Below are positions 26,511 through 35,567 of a stretch of 64,000 nt of DNA, piece by piece. The stretch spans positions 62,001 to 126,000 of the forward strand of contig CAXTIU010000005.1 in assembly GCA_964244495.1 (NCBI GenBank). The letters are read 5' to 3'. The stretch comes from RH-AL1 sp964244495 (GTDB taxonomy: Bacteria; Pseudomonadota; Alphaproteobacteria; Rhizobiales; Beijerinckiaceae). The stretch's first letter is position 1. The number at the start of each line of letters is the position of its first letter. The notes beneath the pieces are model-generated. The model made no database searches and was not told the DNA's origin. It worked only from the letters and a program-made list of their open reading frames with translations. The position numbers and the translations under genes were made by a program.

Positions 26511-28016
26511 TCAGGCGGCGGCGGTTCGACGCCAGCGGGCGGGGCCGTCGCGATGGATCGAGGTTCCGAGGCTGTCGACCGCCACCGTGACCGGCATGTC
26601 GACCACGACGAACTCGTGGATCGCTTCCATGCCGAGGTCCGCGAAAGCGAGGACGCGGGATGCGCGGATGGCCTTGGACACAAGGTAGGCCGCCCCTCCG
26701 ACCGCGACAAGGTAGGCGGCGCCGTGGGCGCGGATCGCCTCGACGGCGGAGGGACCACGCTCGGCCTTGCCGATCATCACGAGCAGGCCGGTCGCCGAGA
26801 GGATCGGCTCGATGAACTTGTCCATTCGGTTCGCCGTCGTCGGACCGGCGGGACCGACCGCCTCGCCGCCGACCGCGTCGACCGGGCCGACGTAGTAGAT
26901 CGCGCGATTACGAAAGTCGACCGGCAGGGGCTCGCCGGCCTCCAGCATGCGGACGAGGCGCTCGTGGGCGGCGTCGCGCCCGGTCAGCAGACGGCCCGAC
27001 AGCAGCAGCGTCTCGCCGGCCCGCCAGGTCGCCACCTCGGTCCGCGTCAGGCGTTCGAGGTCGACACGTCGGGCGGCCGCGCCGACGTCGGCCGCCACGA
27101 CCTCCGGCCAGGCGTCGAGCGGCGGCGGCGTGAAGGTCGCCGGGCCGGACCCGTCGAGCGTGAAGGCGATGTGCCGGTCGGCCGCGCATTGCGGGATGAG
27201 GCCGACCGGCATCGAGGCGGCGTGAACGGGAAACGTCTTGATCTTGACGTCGAGCACGGTCGTCAGGCCACCGAGACCCTGCGCGCCGACGCCGAGCGCG
27301 TTGATGCGGTCGCACAGATCGATCCGCATCTCCTCCAATCGGGAGGATGGCCCGCGCCGCTTGAGCGCGGTCATGTCGATGGGATCGAGGAGGCTTTCCT
27401 TCGCGAGCTGCATCGCGCGCTCCGCCGAGCCGCCGATGCCGAGCCCGATCAGGCCGGGCGGGCACCAGCCGGCGCCGAGCGTTTCGACCGTGCCCACGAC
27501 CCAGTCGGCCACCGAGTCGCTGGGGTTGAGCTGCGTGAAGCGCGCCTTGTTCTCCGAGCCGCCGCCCTTCGCCGCGACGTGGATCGCGATCGTGTCGCCC
27601 GCCACCATCTCGACGTGGAGCACGGCCGGCGTGTTGTCCCCGGTGTTGCGGCGATCGAACAGGGGCTCCACCACCATGGAGGCCCGCAACGGGTTGGTGC
27701 CGCATCGCCAAGCCTGACGCACGCCCTCGTCGACGAGGTCCTGGAGGGCGCGTCGCGTGTCGATGCGCGCCCCGACGCCGATCTTCATGAACACGGTGGC
27801 CACGCCGGTGTCCTGGCAGATCGGTCGGCGTCCCAGCGCCGCCATCCGCGAGTTACGCAGGATCTGGCCGATCGCGTCCCTGGCGGCCGGGCTTTCCTCC
27901 AGCGCGTAGGCCTCGGACAGGTGCCTGACGTAATCCTCGGGATGGTAGTGGGAGATGAACTGCAGCGCCTCGGCGATGCTGGCGATCAGGTCCGCTTCCT
28001 TGACGGCCTCACGCAT
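26511..28016 (-). CDS. Class I fumarate hydratase / mesaconase-like Fe-S enzyme
   Basis: A 501-residue single-chain class I fumarase with both the alpha domain (residues 1 to about 300) and the beta domain (about 330 to the end). Candidate 4Fe-4S ligands are Cys67 in RPICQDTG, Cys185 in GAGWCPPG and Cys277 in LIPQCAADRH. The beta-domain motif VGPAGPTTANRMDKF is present. Housekeeping fumarate hydration is possible, but the operon context suits a mesaconase (mesaconate to citramalate), a reaction known for some class I fumarases. It overlaps the CoA-transferase gene by eight bases. Confidence 0.87.
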   Translation of the reverse strand: MREAVKEADLIASIAEALQFISHYHPEDYVRHLSEAYALEESPAARDAIGQILRNSRMAALGRRPICQDTGVATVFMKIGVGARIDTRRALQDLVDEGVRQAWRCGTNPLRASMVVEPLFDRRNTGDNTPAVLHVEMVAGDTIAIHVAAKGGGSENKARFTQLNPSDSVADWVVGTVETLGAGWCPPGLIGLGIGGSAERAMQLAKESLLDPIDMTALKRRGPSSRLEEMRIDLCDRINALGVGAQGLGGLTTVLDVKIKTFPVHAASMPVGLIPQCAADRHIAFTLDGSGPATFTPPPLDAWPEVVAADVGAAARRVDLERLTRTEVATWRAGETLLLSGRLLTGRDAAHERLVRMLEAGEPLPVDFRNRAIYYVGPVDAVGGEAVGPAGPTTANRMDKFIEPILSATGLLVMIGKAERGPSAVEAIRAHGAAYLVAVGGAAYLVSKAIRASRVLAFADLGMEAIHEFVVVDMPVTVAVDSLGTSIHRDGPARWRRTAAA

Positions 28017-29193
28017 CCTGCGCCCCCGCTGCGAAGTCGCGACGGATCAGGTCGTCGTGCTCGCCGATACCCGGCACCGCGCCGAGATGCGGCGGGGATC
28101 GGTCGCGGATCACCGGCGGCGCGACGATGGAGGCCGGTCCGACCGGCGTGTCGACGCTCACGCGGCGCAACGCCGGATGGCCGGCCAAGTCCGCGAGGTC
28201 GTTGACGAAGCCGTAGGCGATCTGCGCCCGCCCGAGCCGCGTCGCCAGCGCGTCGCGCGGAAGGTCGCCGAAGACCCTGGCGATCCTGGCGTCGACCGCC
28301 GGCCTATTCGCCACGCGGGCGTTGTTGCTCCCGAACCCCGGCCGGCCCGGCAGGTCCGGTTCGCCGAGCACGGCGTCGCAGAACTTCGCCCACTCGCGCT
28401 CGTTCTGGATCGAGATCAGCACCAGATGGTCGTCGGCCGTCGCGAAGGCGCCGTAGGGGCAGATCGAGGGATGCGCCAGCCCGACGCGCTTCGGCGCGGT
28501 GCCGGTCCCCTCGAAGTACAGCAACGGCACGTTCATCCAGTCGGCGACCCCGTCGAAGAGGCTGACGGCGAGCGCCGCGCCCCGTCCATCGAGCGAGCGG
28601 GCGATCAAGGCTTCGAGGATGCCGGCGTAGGCCGACATCCCGCAGGCGATGTCACACACCGACACGCCGACGCGGCCGGGTCCGGCCGGATGCCCGGTGA
28701 TCCCGGCAAGCCCCGTCTCGGCCTGGACGAGCAGGTCGTAGGCTTTCATCTGCGTGTAGGAATGACCCTCGCCGTAACCCGACACGTCGAGGGTGATCAG
28801 GCGGGGATGGCGCGCGCGCAACGCGGCCGAACCGAAGCCCGCCCGCTCGGCGGCGCCCGGCGCGAGATTCTGGATGAACACGTCGGCCTTCGCGAGGATG
28901 CGATGGAGGAGGGCGGCGTCGTCTGGCTTCTTGATATCGGCGACGAGGCTCTGCTTGCCCCGGTTGAGCCAGACGAAGTAGCTCGCGAGCCCTTTGACCG
29001 CCGCGTCATAGCCGCGCGCGAAGTCGCCTTCCGCCCGCTCGATCTTGATGACCCTGGCGCCGGCATCGGCGAGGCGCGAGGAGCAGTAGGGTGCCGCGAC
29101 CGCCTGTTCGAGCGTCACCACGAGGAGGCCGGCGAGGGGTTTCGCGGGATCAGGCGTGCCGGCGCCACCGCTCGGTGAGTCCGGTCCACTCAC
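28009..29193 (-). CDS. Family III (CaiB/BaiF) CoA-transferase
   Basis: A 394-residue CoA-transferase. The N-terminal LEQAVAAPYCSSRLADAGARVIKIE stretch (shown here as VAAPYCSSRLADAG) and Asp153 in KAYDLLVQAETG, the catalytic nucleophile, are typical. It moves CoA from a donor such as succinyl-CoA to a carboxylic acid without ATP. As first gene of the operon it probably activates the imported dicarboxylate or its hydrated product. The GTG start at 29193 is preceded by GGGGACGGG. The last eight bases overlap the fumarase start. Confidence 0.88.
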   Translation of the reverse strand: MSGPDSPSGGAGTPDPAKPLAGLLVVTLEQAVAAPYCSSRLADAGARVIKIERAEGDFARGYDAAVKGLASYFVWLNRGKQSLVADIKKPDDAALLHRILAKADVFIQNLAPGAAERAGFGSAALRARHPRLITLDVSGYGEGHSYTQMKAYDLLVQAETGLAGITGHPAGPGRVGVSVCDIACGMSAYAGILEALIARSLDGRGAALAVSLFDGVADWMNVPLLYFEGTGTAPKRVGLAHPSICPYGAFATADDHLVLISIQNEREWAKFCDAVLGEPDLPGRPGFGSNNARVANRPAVDARIARVFGDLPRDALATRLGRAQIAYGFVNDLADLAGHPALRRVSVDTPVGPASIVAPPVIRDRSPPHLGAVPGIGEHDDLIRRDFAAGAQDA

Positions 29194-29536
29194 CGTGGCG
29201 ACCCGTCCCCCGCCCGGTCACCCTCGGTCGACGAGGCCCGGGTAAAGCACTCCGAAGGTTTGTCCACCAACGGCGTTCCCCCATCGGCCAGTGCGTTGGC
29301 CTTGCCGCGACTTTGCACCAAGAACCGATCGCGTGTCCAACCCGAAATCCGATCGCGGCAACCCGGCGAAGGGTCATCGGGTGGGACGCGATCGCCAGCG
29401 AGCGCGGCGGCCCCGAATATTGGCACAAGCCCGTTCGCCAACGCGGCGTCGTCGCGAACCGGCAACAATCGTCAGACGGATGCGTCCTTGATCCCGAAGG
29501 TTCGACACACCGCGCCGACCGGGATGACGGACGGGA
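29194..29536. other. Upstream region of the dicarboxylate operon
   Basis: About 340 bases between the CoA-transferase start and the terminator-like hairpin after the manganese catalase gene. It should hold the promoter of the eight-gene operon on the minus strand. No convincing reading frame or palindrome stands out, and no regulator is encoded beside it. Confidence 0.5.
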
Positions 29537-29562
29537 AAGGCCGGGGGGCGGCGACCCCCGGC
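29537..29562 (-). terminator. Hairpin downstream of manganese catalase
   Basis: On the plus strand GCCGGGGG (29540-29547), seven bases, CCCCCGGC (29555-29562). Read on the minus strand, an 8-bp GC stem is followed by CTTTCCC, a weak T-run, about 30 bases after the catalase stop. This fits an intrinsic terminator. Confidence 0.6.
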
Positions 29563-29594
29563 TTCGATAGCCCAGACGATGAAGGTACGCGCGC

Positions 29595-30518
29595 TTAGCG
29601 GGACGCCTTGTAGAGCTTCGTCGCGATCTCAAACATCTCTTCCGGCGCGTAGTCCGGCGCGAAGGCGCTGGCGTGACCCGTGAGGTCGTGGATCTTGCCG
29701 CCCTCGGGCAGGCCATCGATCACCTCGAGTTCGCCCGGCGGGTCTCCGGGGAGCGCCTGCTCGCCGTTCCCCCAGATACCGGACATTTCCTTGTAGTCGC
29801 TAGGGCTCCAGGTGTAGAGCCGCCGATGCGAGCCCTCGTCGAGGTACTTCTGGCATTCCGGAATACGGGACAGGTCGATGTTCGGCGTCGGAAGCATCTT
29901 CTCCAACTCGACGCCGGTGATCTTCTTGATGGCGAGGGCGTAGGCGTGGGCGTGGACGGAGCCGCGCACCAGCAGGTAGGCGCAAACCTCCCGCCCGGTC
30001 GGGTCGCTCATCGTCTCGTAAACGCGAAGCTTATGGATGCGGGCGCCGCACTCGAGATGGAAGTTGTGCAGCAGGTCAACCATCAGGTTGCCGGTCGTGG
30101 TGACGAAATCCATGTTCCAGGACGCGCCGTTCGAATTCATCGGCATCGCGCCGCCGCCGTTCGACAGGAACGAACTCGCCGACCGGATCTCCTGCATCAT
30201 CGCGTAGGGCGCCTTGGAGATGTCGGCGCCGCCCTTCTCGGTCGCGGGCTTGTCCGGGCCATTGGCGAGCATCGCGACGCCGTTGCAGGCGATCTCCAGG
30301 TGGCCAAGCTCCTCGGCCGTGATGCTGGCGACGAGATTGTAGAAGGGCTTGAGGTTGGCCTTGCTGCGGAAGTTGAAGCTCTGGAACATGTAGTTGTTGA
30401 GCGTGGACATTTCGCCGTACTTGCCGCCGATCAGCTCCTGGAGGGCGGCGGCGGCGTTGGGATCTGCCTTCTTGGGTATGGGAAGCTCGGCCTGAAGCTT
30501 GTCGATGCGCATGAACAT
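29595..30518 (-). CDS. Manganese catalase
   Basis: A 307-residue ferritin-like di-manganese catalase that decomposes hydrogen peroxide without haem. Candidate metal ligands are Glu36 in KYGEMSTL, Glu70 and His73 in EELGHLE, Glu156 in FHLECGARIH and His189 in RGSVHAHA, in the order expected for the family. The start at 30518 has AGGA eight bases upstream; a frame extending further upstream is not coding. It is cytosolic and probably stress-induced. A 240-base gap with a strong hairpin separates it from a small upstream gene on the same strand. Confidence 0.92.
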   Translation of the reverse strand: MFMRIDKLQAELPIPKKADPNAAAALQELIGGKYGEMSTLNNYMFQSFNFRSKANLKPFYNLVASITAEELGHLEIACNGVAMLANGPDKPATEKGGADISKAPYAMMQEIRSASSFLSNGGGAMPMNSNGASWNMDFVTTTGNLMVDLLHNFHLECGARIHKLRVYETMSDPTGREVCAYLLVRGSVHAHAYALAIKKITGVELEKMLPTPNIDLSRIPECQKYLDEGSHRRLYTWSPSDYKEMSGIWGNGEQALPGDPPGELEVIDGLPEGGKIHDLTGHASAFAPDYAPEEMFEIATKLYKASR

Positions 30519-30693
30519 GAAGTCGTCCTTTCTGCTTACATCCGTCGCAACAAGCCGTGGCGCAAAAGGATGCGAACGGTCTTCGCCTGCGTCGAAGGTG
30601 GTTGCGGCCGGTCGTGAGCGGAGGGGCGACTTCGCTCGCGCCGGACAGATCATCGGCCACGTGCCGGCCGTTCGACCCCCGTGCAGCCGACGT

Positions 30694-30717
30694 GCGGCCG
30701 CCGGCACGGGCGGCCGC
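30694..30717 (-). other. Strong GC hairpin between small gene and catalase
   Basis: GCGGCCGCC, six-base loop, GGCGGCCGC: a 9-bp perfect stem about 42 bases after the stop of the 109-residue protein and about 175 bases before the catalase start. No T-run. Possible attenuator or mRNA processing or stability element. Confidence 0.4.
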
Positions 30718-30758
30718 GCCGACGATCGCGAGACGAAACGGATGCCGCGAGGGGCCGG

Positions 30759-31088
30759 CTACTCGGCGGCGGCTTCTTCCGCCGCCTTGGTCAGCGCTTC
30801 GCCCAGCGTCTTGATCTTCTCGGCGTTCTTGCTGTCGGACTTGCCGGCGATCGTCACGGTCTCCTTGCCGAGCTTCAGGACCAAGTTCTTGATCTGGCCG
30901 CCGTTGATCTTCTCGGCTTGCAAATGCTTCTTGAGGTTCTCGAGATCCTTGACGATCGTCTTGACGCCGGGGGCTTCGACCTTCTCGAGCGTCGCTTCCC
31001 ATCCCTCGATGTTCTTGACCGCCGCGGCGACAGTGAAGCCTTTAACGCCTTCTTTGATATGCTTGATGGTCGCGTCGAACTGGGGCAA
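30759..31088 (-). CDS. Small charged helical protein of unknown function, TTG start
   Basis: The product has 109 residues and begins (M)PQFDATIKHIKEG. The start is a TTG at 31088 with AGGAG seven bases upstream; no ATG or GTG fits. The protein is rich in Lys, Glu and Ala, with regular heptad-like spacing (VKDLENLKKHLQAEKING) and an alanine/glutamate tail, so mostly helical or coiled-coil and cytosolic. It may share a transcript with the manganese catalase downstream, which suggests a stress role. I do not recognise the family. Confidence 0.75.
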   Translation of the reverse strand: MPQFDATIKHIKEGVKGFTVAAAVKNIEGWEATLEKVEAPGVKTIVKDLENLKKHLQAEKINGGQIKNLVLKLGKETVTIAGKSDSKNAEKIKTLGEALTKAAEEAAAE

Positions 31089-31380
31089 GGCCGTACTCCT
31101 GGTAGCAACCGCCACATCACGGCGGGCGCGACTCAAAGTCCGTTCACCGTTCAAAGTTGCAGCATGGCGACGGCCCCAAGTGACGCGGGGCGCGGCGTGT
31201 GACGCGATCAGCCCGCCGGCGAGCGGCCGACCGGGAGAGATCGGGCGACGTGCGCGGGTGAACGCTCGTCGCGGCGCTCGCGGCATTGTCACGCCATCGC
31301 CGTTCGGGCAATGATCGCCGCGCGAGTCACATGGTTGCGCTTCGGCGTCACGCGCTCGCGCCCGGGACGGGGATGGGACG
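31089..31380. other. Divergent intergenic region
   Basis: About 290 bases between the TTG-started small gene (minus) and the SDR gene (plus). A short direct repeat TGAACGGTGAACGG is visible on the minus strand near 31140. No clear promoter boxes. Confidence 0.4.
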
Positions 31381-32322
31381 ATGGCGAGCTGGACACCTGC
31401 CGACATACCGGATCAAACGGGGCGCGTGGCGGTCGTGACCGGCGCCACCAGCGGGATCGGAGCCGCCGCCGCCGCCGCGCTCGCCGGCGCGGGAGCCTCC
31501 GTGGTGCTCGCGGTCCGCAACCAGGCCAAGGCGGATGCCACCGTCGCCGGCATCATGTCCCGCCATCCGGCGGCGAAGGTGTCGGTGTCGCTGGTCGACA
31601 TGGCGAGCCTCGCCAGCATCCGCGCCTTCGCCGCGCGCGCCGCGGACGCGACGCCGCGAATCAACATCCTCCTCAACAACGCCGGCCTGGGCATGCAGCC
31701 GGCGCGATCGATGACCACCGACGGCTTCGAGCGGCAATTCGGCACCAACCACCTCGGGCATTTCGCCCTGACCGGCCTCTTGTTGCCCAGCCTGCTCCGC
31801 GCGCCGGCCGCGCGCGTCATCGCGATCTCCAGCCTCGCCCACCGCCAGGGCGCCATCGACTTCGCCGACATCCAGGGCACGGGCCGCTACGGCGGACTGA
31901 AGGCCTACAGCCAATCGAAGCTCGCCAACCTGTTGTTCGCGTTCGAACTCGACCGTCGCGCGCAGGCCGCCAACCTGCCGCTCGTCAGCGTCGCCGCCCA
32001 TCCCGGCGTGTCCGACACGGGTTTCATGACGGCGGTCGGCCTGCCCAAACCTGTGACGAGGATCGCCAACGCCGCGATGCGTTTCGTCGCGCAGGATGCC
32101 GAGCACGGCGCTTGGCCCGGCCTGTACGCCGCGACGATGCCCAACGTCCATGGCGGCCAGTATTTCGGACCGAACGGGCTTGCGGAGCTTCGCGGCGCGC
32201 CCACCCTGGCGGCCATCGCGCCTGCGGCGCGCGACGAGACCGTCGCCGCACGCCTATGGGCCGAGTCGGAAGCGCTCACCGGCGTGACCTACGCGATGCT
32301 CGACGAACCGCGCGCGGCGTGA
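31381..32322 (+). CDS. Short-chain dehydrogenase/reductase, retinol dehydrogenase-like
   Basis: A 313-residue SDR. The cofactor motif TGATSGIG is at residue 20, NNAGLG near residue 99, and the catalytic YSQSK near residue 180 with an upstream Ser in AISSLAH. The longer C-terminal part and the NHLGHF motif place it with retinol dehydrogenase or protochlorophyllide-reductase-like SDRs. Substrate unknown. It is a single gene converging with the DUF3429 gene. Confidence 0.87.
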   Translation: MASWTPADIPDQTGRVAVVTGATSGIGAAAAAALAGAGASVVLAVRNQAKADATVAGIMSRHPAAKVSVSLVDMASLASIRAFAARAADATPRINILLNNAGLGMQPARSMTTDGFERQFGTNHLGHFALTGLLLPSLLRAPAARVIAISSLAHRQGAIDFADIQGTGRYGGLKAYSQSKLANLLFAFELDRRAQAANLPLVSVAAHPGVSDTGFMTAVGLPKPVTRIANAAMRFVAQDAEHGAWPGLYAATMPNVHGGQYFGPNGLAELRGAPTLAAIAPAARDETVAARLWAESEALTGVTYAMLDEPRAA

Positions 32323-32341
32323 CCGGACGCGGAACGGCGCC

Positions 32342-32839
32342 TCACGCCGCGCGCGAGACCCAGACGTTCGCGAGCAGCACCGCCAGGCTCGCGACCGCGA
32401 TGGCGATCTGTGGGGGTCGCAGGCGGGCGAAGAACAGCGGCGCCTGCCCCTGGCGCGCGGCGATCGGGTCCAGCACCATGACGGCGGCGAAACCCGCGAG
32501 GGTGGCTCCCACGGCGATGCGCGCGAACCCGTGAACGATGGCGAGGGCGGATAACAGCGCGAGGACGAACAAGCAGAACATGGTCGCGATCTGCGCCGCC
32601 GCCGGACCGCCTTCGGTCCGAAAGCTGAGACCACGCCGCACGCCGGCCAGGAACGCGAGGATCGCGTTCGCCCATACCATCGTCACGAGGACGATTTCGC
32701 CACGCCAGAACCCTCGGGTCGCCCAGCTCGCGGCGGCGCCGACGACGAAAGGCAGCATCGGACCGTAGCCCAGCACGACGCTCAGCCAAGGCACCTCCGG
32801 CCGCTCGCTCACCTCGATCGTACGGGCGCCACGGCTCAT
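32342..32839 (-). CDS. DUF3429-type membrane protein
   Basis: A 165-residue protein with five hydrophobic segments, beginning PWLSVVLGYGPMLPFVVGA and with WANAILAFLAGVRRGLSF in the second span, the pattern of DUF3429 proteins. Function unknown. Its ATG overlaps the stop of the upstream membrane protein by four bases, so the two are made together. Located in the inner membrane. Confidence 0.75.
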   Translation of the reverse strand: MSRGARTIEVSERPEVPWLSVVLGYGPMLPFVVGAAASWATRGFWRGEIVLVTMVWANAILAFLAGVRRGLSFRTEGGPAAAQIATMFCLFVLALLSALAIVHGFARIAVGATLAGFAAVMVLDPIAARQGQAPLFFARLRPPQIAIAVASLAVLLANVWVSRAA

Positions 32840-33306
32840 GGCGTGCCCGAGGGATCGCGCAGCAACGCCGTCGCCGCGAACCCGGCCGCCATCGCGACGT
32901 AGACCAGCCCCATCGCGCGCTTCGACAGGACGTACTCCCAGCCGGGCGTGAGGCGCTTGGGCGTGATCGTGTAATCGACGACGGCCGCGAGAGCGGACAC
33001 GGCGAGCGCCCGCGTCACGACTTGACCCTTCCTCGTCACCGGGCGGGCGCCGACCCAAGCCTCGAAGAAGGCCGCCCAGAAGATCGTCGCCGCGTGATGG
33101 GTGGCGTAGCCGACGCCGGTATGCGCGACGTCGAGCGTCCGGATCTCCGCCGCTCCGGCGCCGTGGAGCCAGTGGCTCGTGGCGTTGAGCGGCTGCGGGG
33201 CGGCCTTGCCCGCCCCGACGGCCAGGGCGGCCAGCGCGATCGAGGACATCGCGGCGGCGACGGAGCCCGAGGTGACGGCGGCGCGCGGAAGGGTGCCGGT
33301 CGCCAT
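32836..33306 (-). CDS. Small membrane protein of unknown function
   Basis: About 156 residues with an N-terminal hydrophobic segment (SSIALAALAVGAG), a central segment around HHAATIFWAAFFEAWVG, and two more in the C-terminal half, including YTITPKRLTPGWEYVLS, a periplasmic or cytosolic loop. I chose the ATG at 33306; an earlier GTG at 33330 is possible. It is coupled to the DUF3429 gene. I do not recognise a named family. Confidence 0.65.
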   Translation of the reverse strand: MATGTLPRAAVTSGSVAAAMSSIALAALAVGAGKAAPQPLNATSHWLHGAGAAEIRTLDVAHTGVGYATHHAATIFWAAFFEAWVGARPVTRKGQVVTRALAVSALAAVVDYTITPKRLTPGWEYVLSKRAMGLVYVAMAAGFAATALLRDPSGTP

Positions 33307-33548
33307 GCTGGCGGTCCGCTCAAGACGCACGCGGCACAGCCGGCGCCGAGCGGGGTCGAACGGCGAAGGTGGGTCGAAGGACGGGCATCGGTCCGTCCAT
33401 CCGCCGCCGATCCGGCTCCCGGCCTGTCGATATTAGAGCATCCGCATGAGATTGGCCTGAAGCCATCGCGCATCCTTCGAGTTGACGCCCAAGGCGGTCC
33501 ACGCGGTCGCCTCGATGGGCACGCGTGACACCGCGCTTCGTCGTGCCC

Positions 33549-35567
33549 TCAAGCCGCCTTGCGGACGCGCGTCCAGGTTTGGACCGCCCGCGTCAGGGCG
33601 TCAACGGACATCGGCTTCGTCAAAGTCGCGTCCATGCCGGCGGTGAGGCAGCTATCGAGCTGCTCGCGGAAGGAATTCGCCGTCAGGGCGACGATCGGCA
33701 CCGTGCAGCTCGGCGCCGGCAAGGCACGGATGGCGCGCGTCGCCGCGATGCCGTCCATGCCGGGCATGATCATGTCCATCAGGATCAGGTCGTATACGTT
33801 CTCGCTGGCCATCTTCACCGCGGCGGCGCCGTCGGCGACGCAGTCGACCCTGTGGCCTTCTATCGCGAGCATGTCGGCGATGAGACGCCGGTTGAGGTCA
33901 AGGTCGTCGGCCAGCAGGATGCGCGCGCCGGCCTCCCCGACGGCCGCCTCCTCCCGCCTTTCCGACACGGTCTCCCCGTCCATCGGCGTGTCAGCCGCGA
34001 CGGAGACCGGGATCTCGAACCAGAACGTGGACCCTCGCCCGACCGTGTCGCCGATGCCGATCTGTCCATGCAGCGATTGAACGATCGCCTTGGTGATGGA
34101 GAGCCCGAGGCCGCTGCCGCTCACCGCCTCGCTGTGCCGAAGACGCGAGAACCGCTGGAAGAGCAGGGCGCGCTTCTCCTGCGGGACGCCGATCCCGGTG
34201 TCGGCGACGCTGAAGCGCAAGCCGTCCGGAACGCGCGCGATCCCGAGCGTATAGGACCCGTGATCGGTGAACTTCACGGCGTTGTTCAGCAGGTTGATGA
34301 TCACTTGCTGGACCTTCTGCCGGTCCATCACGACGGCACCTGGCACGTCGGCATCGATCACCAGATGCCCGACCAGCGTCTTCTCGATGGCGAGTGGCTC
34401 GACGAGGCTCAGGCACGTTTCCGCGAAAGGGAGCAGGGCGACGCTGGTGACCATCGTCGGGGCGACGCCGACCCCATCGCCGGCGAGATCGAGCTGCTGG
34501 TTGACGATGGAGAGCAAGGAGTCCGCCGCCGATTGGATCGCCTTCGCGTGGCCGGCCATCACATCCGGCCTCGTCTCGCTCTTCATGAACTCGGAGAAGC
34601 CGATGATGGCCTGCAGCGGAGTGCGCAGTTCGTGGTTCGCGTTGACGATGGCCGTCTCGCGCCCGGCCTGGGCGGTTGCCGCGTTCTCCTGGGCGGCGAC
34701 GAGGTCCGTCACGTCGAAGGCGATGCCGTCCCAGGTCGTCGGTCCGGCGGGTCCGCGACGCAGCGTCAGGCGCACCTTGATCCAACGCAGGCTTCGATCC
34801 TGATCGGCGATCCGGAAGGCCAGGTCGAGGTCGCATTCCTCGACGAGGCTGCGGTGCAAGGCCGTCTGGACAGCCTCGCGATCGTCGGTGTGGATGAAGT
34901 CCAGCGCGTCGGCTTCACCGCGTTCCATGACCTGCAGGACGGGTCGCAAGCTCGCCTTGCGCGGCCCGTAGATCGTGTAGGTCGATTGCGACCCCCCGGT
35001 CTTCCGCCGTTCGAAGACGAGACCGGAGATGTTGTCGAGCATGTCGAGGAGCACGCCATGCTCGCGTCGCAGGCCGGCCGCCGCCCGCTCCCGCCGCACC
35101 TTGTCGAACTCCGCCTCGATCTGGTCGCCGACGCACGAGGCGAGATCTTCCAGAAGCGCGATGTCATCGGCGTGCCATCGCCGAACGCTCGTGTCGGTGA
35201 CGCCGACGACCCCGACCACGTGCCGGCTCGACGAGCGCAGCGGAACGCCCACGTAGGCTTTGGTTTCGTTGGGCAGGCTCCGCGCGGCCAAGCCGGGATG
35301 CGCGGCCACGTCGTCGGCGACGACAGGCGCCCGCCCCATCCAGACGCGACCATCGGCCGATGCGTGAAACGCCGCATCATGAGGATGTTCCGCCGACGCC
35401 GATCGTCGCACGCTCGCCCGGACCGTCCGCAGATCGTCCTCGAACGACGAGATGTCGACCGCTGCCGCCTTGAGCTGGCGCCGCGCGCACGCGGCGATGC
35501 GCTCAAGCGTTCCGGCTGAAAACCACATCCACGCGTGCTCGCGATCGTCCTGATCCCTGTCCGACAT
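33549..35567 (-). CDS. Hybrid sensor histidine kinase, GAF-PAS-HisKA-HATPase-REC
   Basis: A 672-residue soluble kinase with no membrane segment. Residues 20-160 form a GAF domain, about 170-295 a PAS domain, His312 in NANHELRTPL is the phosphorylated histidine, NLLNNAVKF near 425 and DTGIGVP near 456 and GSGLGLSI near 484 are the ATPase boxes, and residues 548-672 are a receiver domain with Asp598 (LILMDMIMPGMDG) and Lys651. No response regulator or Hpt gene is adjacent, so its partner is elsewhere. The GAF and PAS domains suggest a cytosolic small-molecule or redox signal. AGGG lies nine bases before the ATG. Confidence 0.92.
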   Translation of the reverse strand: MSDRDQDDREHAWMWFSAGTLERIAACARRQLKAAAVDISSFEDDLRTVRASVRRSASAEHPHDAAFHASADGRVWMGRAPVVADDVAAHPGLAARSLPNETKAYVGVPLRSSSRHVVGVVGVTDTSVRRWHADDIALLEDLASCVGDQIEAEFDKVRRERAAAGLRREHGVLLDMLDNISGLVFERRKTGGSQSTYTIYGPRKASLRPVLQVMERGEADALDFIHTDDREAVQTALHRSLVEECDLDLAFRIADQDRSLRWIKVRLTLRRGPAGPTTWDGIAFDVTDLVAAQENAATAQAGRETAIVNANHELRTPLQAIIGFSEFMKSETRPDVMAGHAKAIQSAADSLLSIVNQQLDLAGDGVGVAPTMVTSVALLPFAETCLSLVEPLAIEKTLVGHLVIDADVPGAVVMDRQKVQQVIINLLNNAVKFTDHGSYTLGIARVPDGLRFSVADTGIGVPQEKRALLFQRFSRLRHSEAVSGSGLGLSITKAIVQSLHGQIGIGDTVGRGSTFWFEIPVSVAADTPMDGETVSERREEAAVGEAGARILLADDLDLNRRLIADMLAIEGHRVDCVADGAAAVKMASENVYDLILMDMIMPGMDGIAATRAIRALPAPSCTVPIVALTANSFREQLDSCLTAGMDATLTKPMSVDALTRAVQTWTRVRKAA

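Noticed and set aside
29420..29437. Sigma-54-like TTGGCAC
   Set aside because: The matching TTGC at the -12 position is absent at the required spacing.
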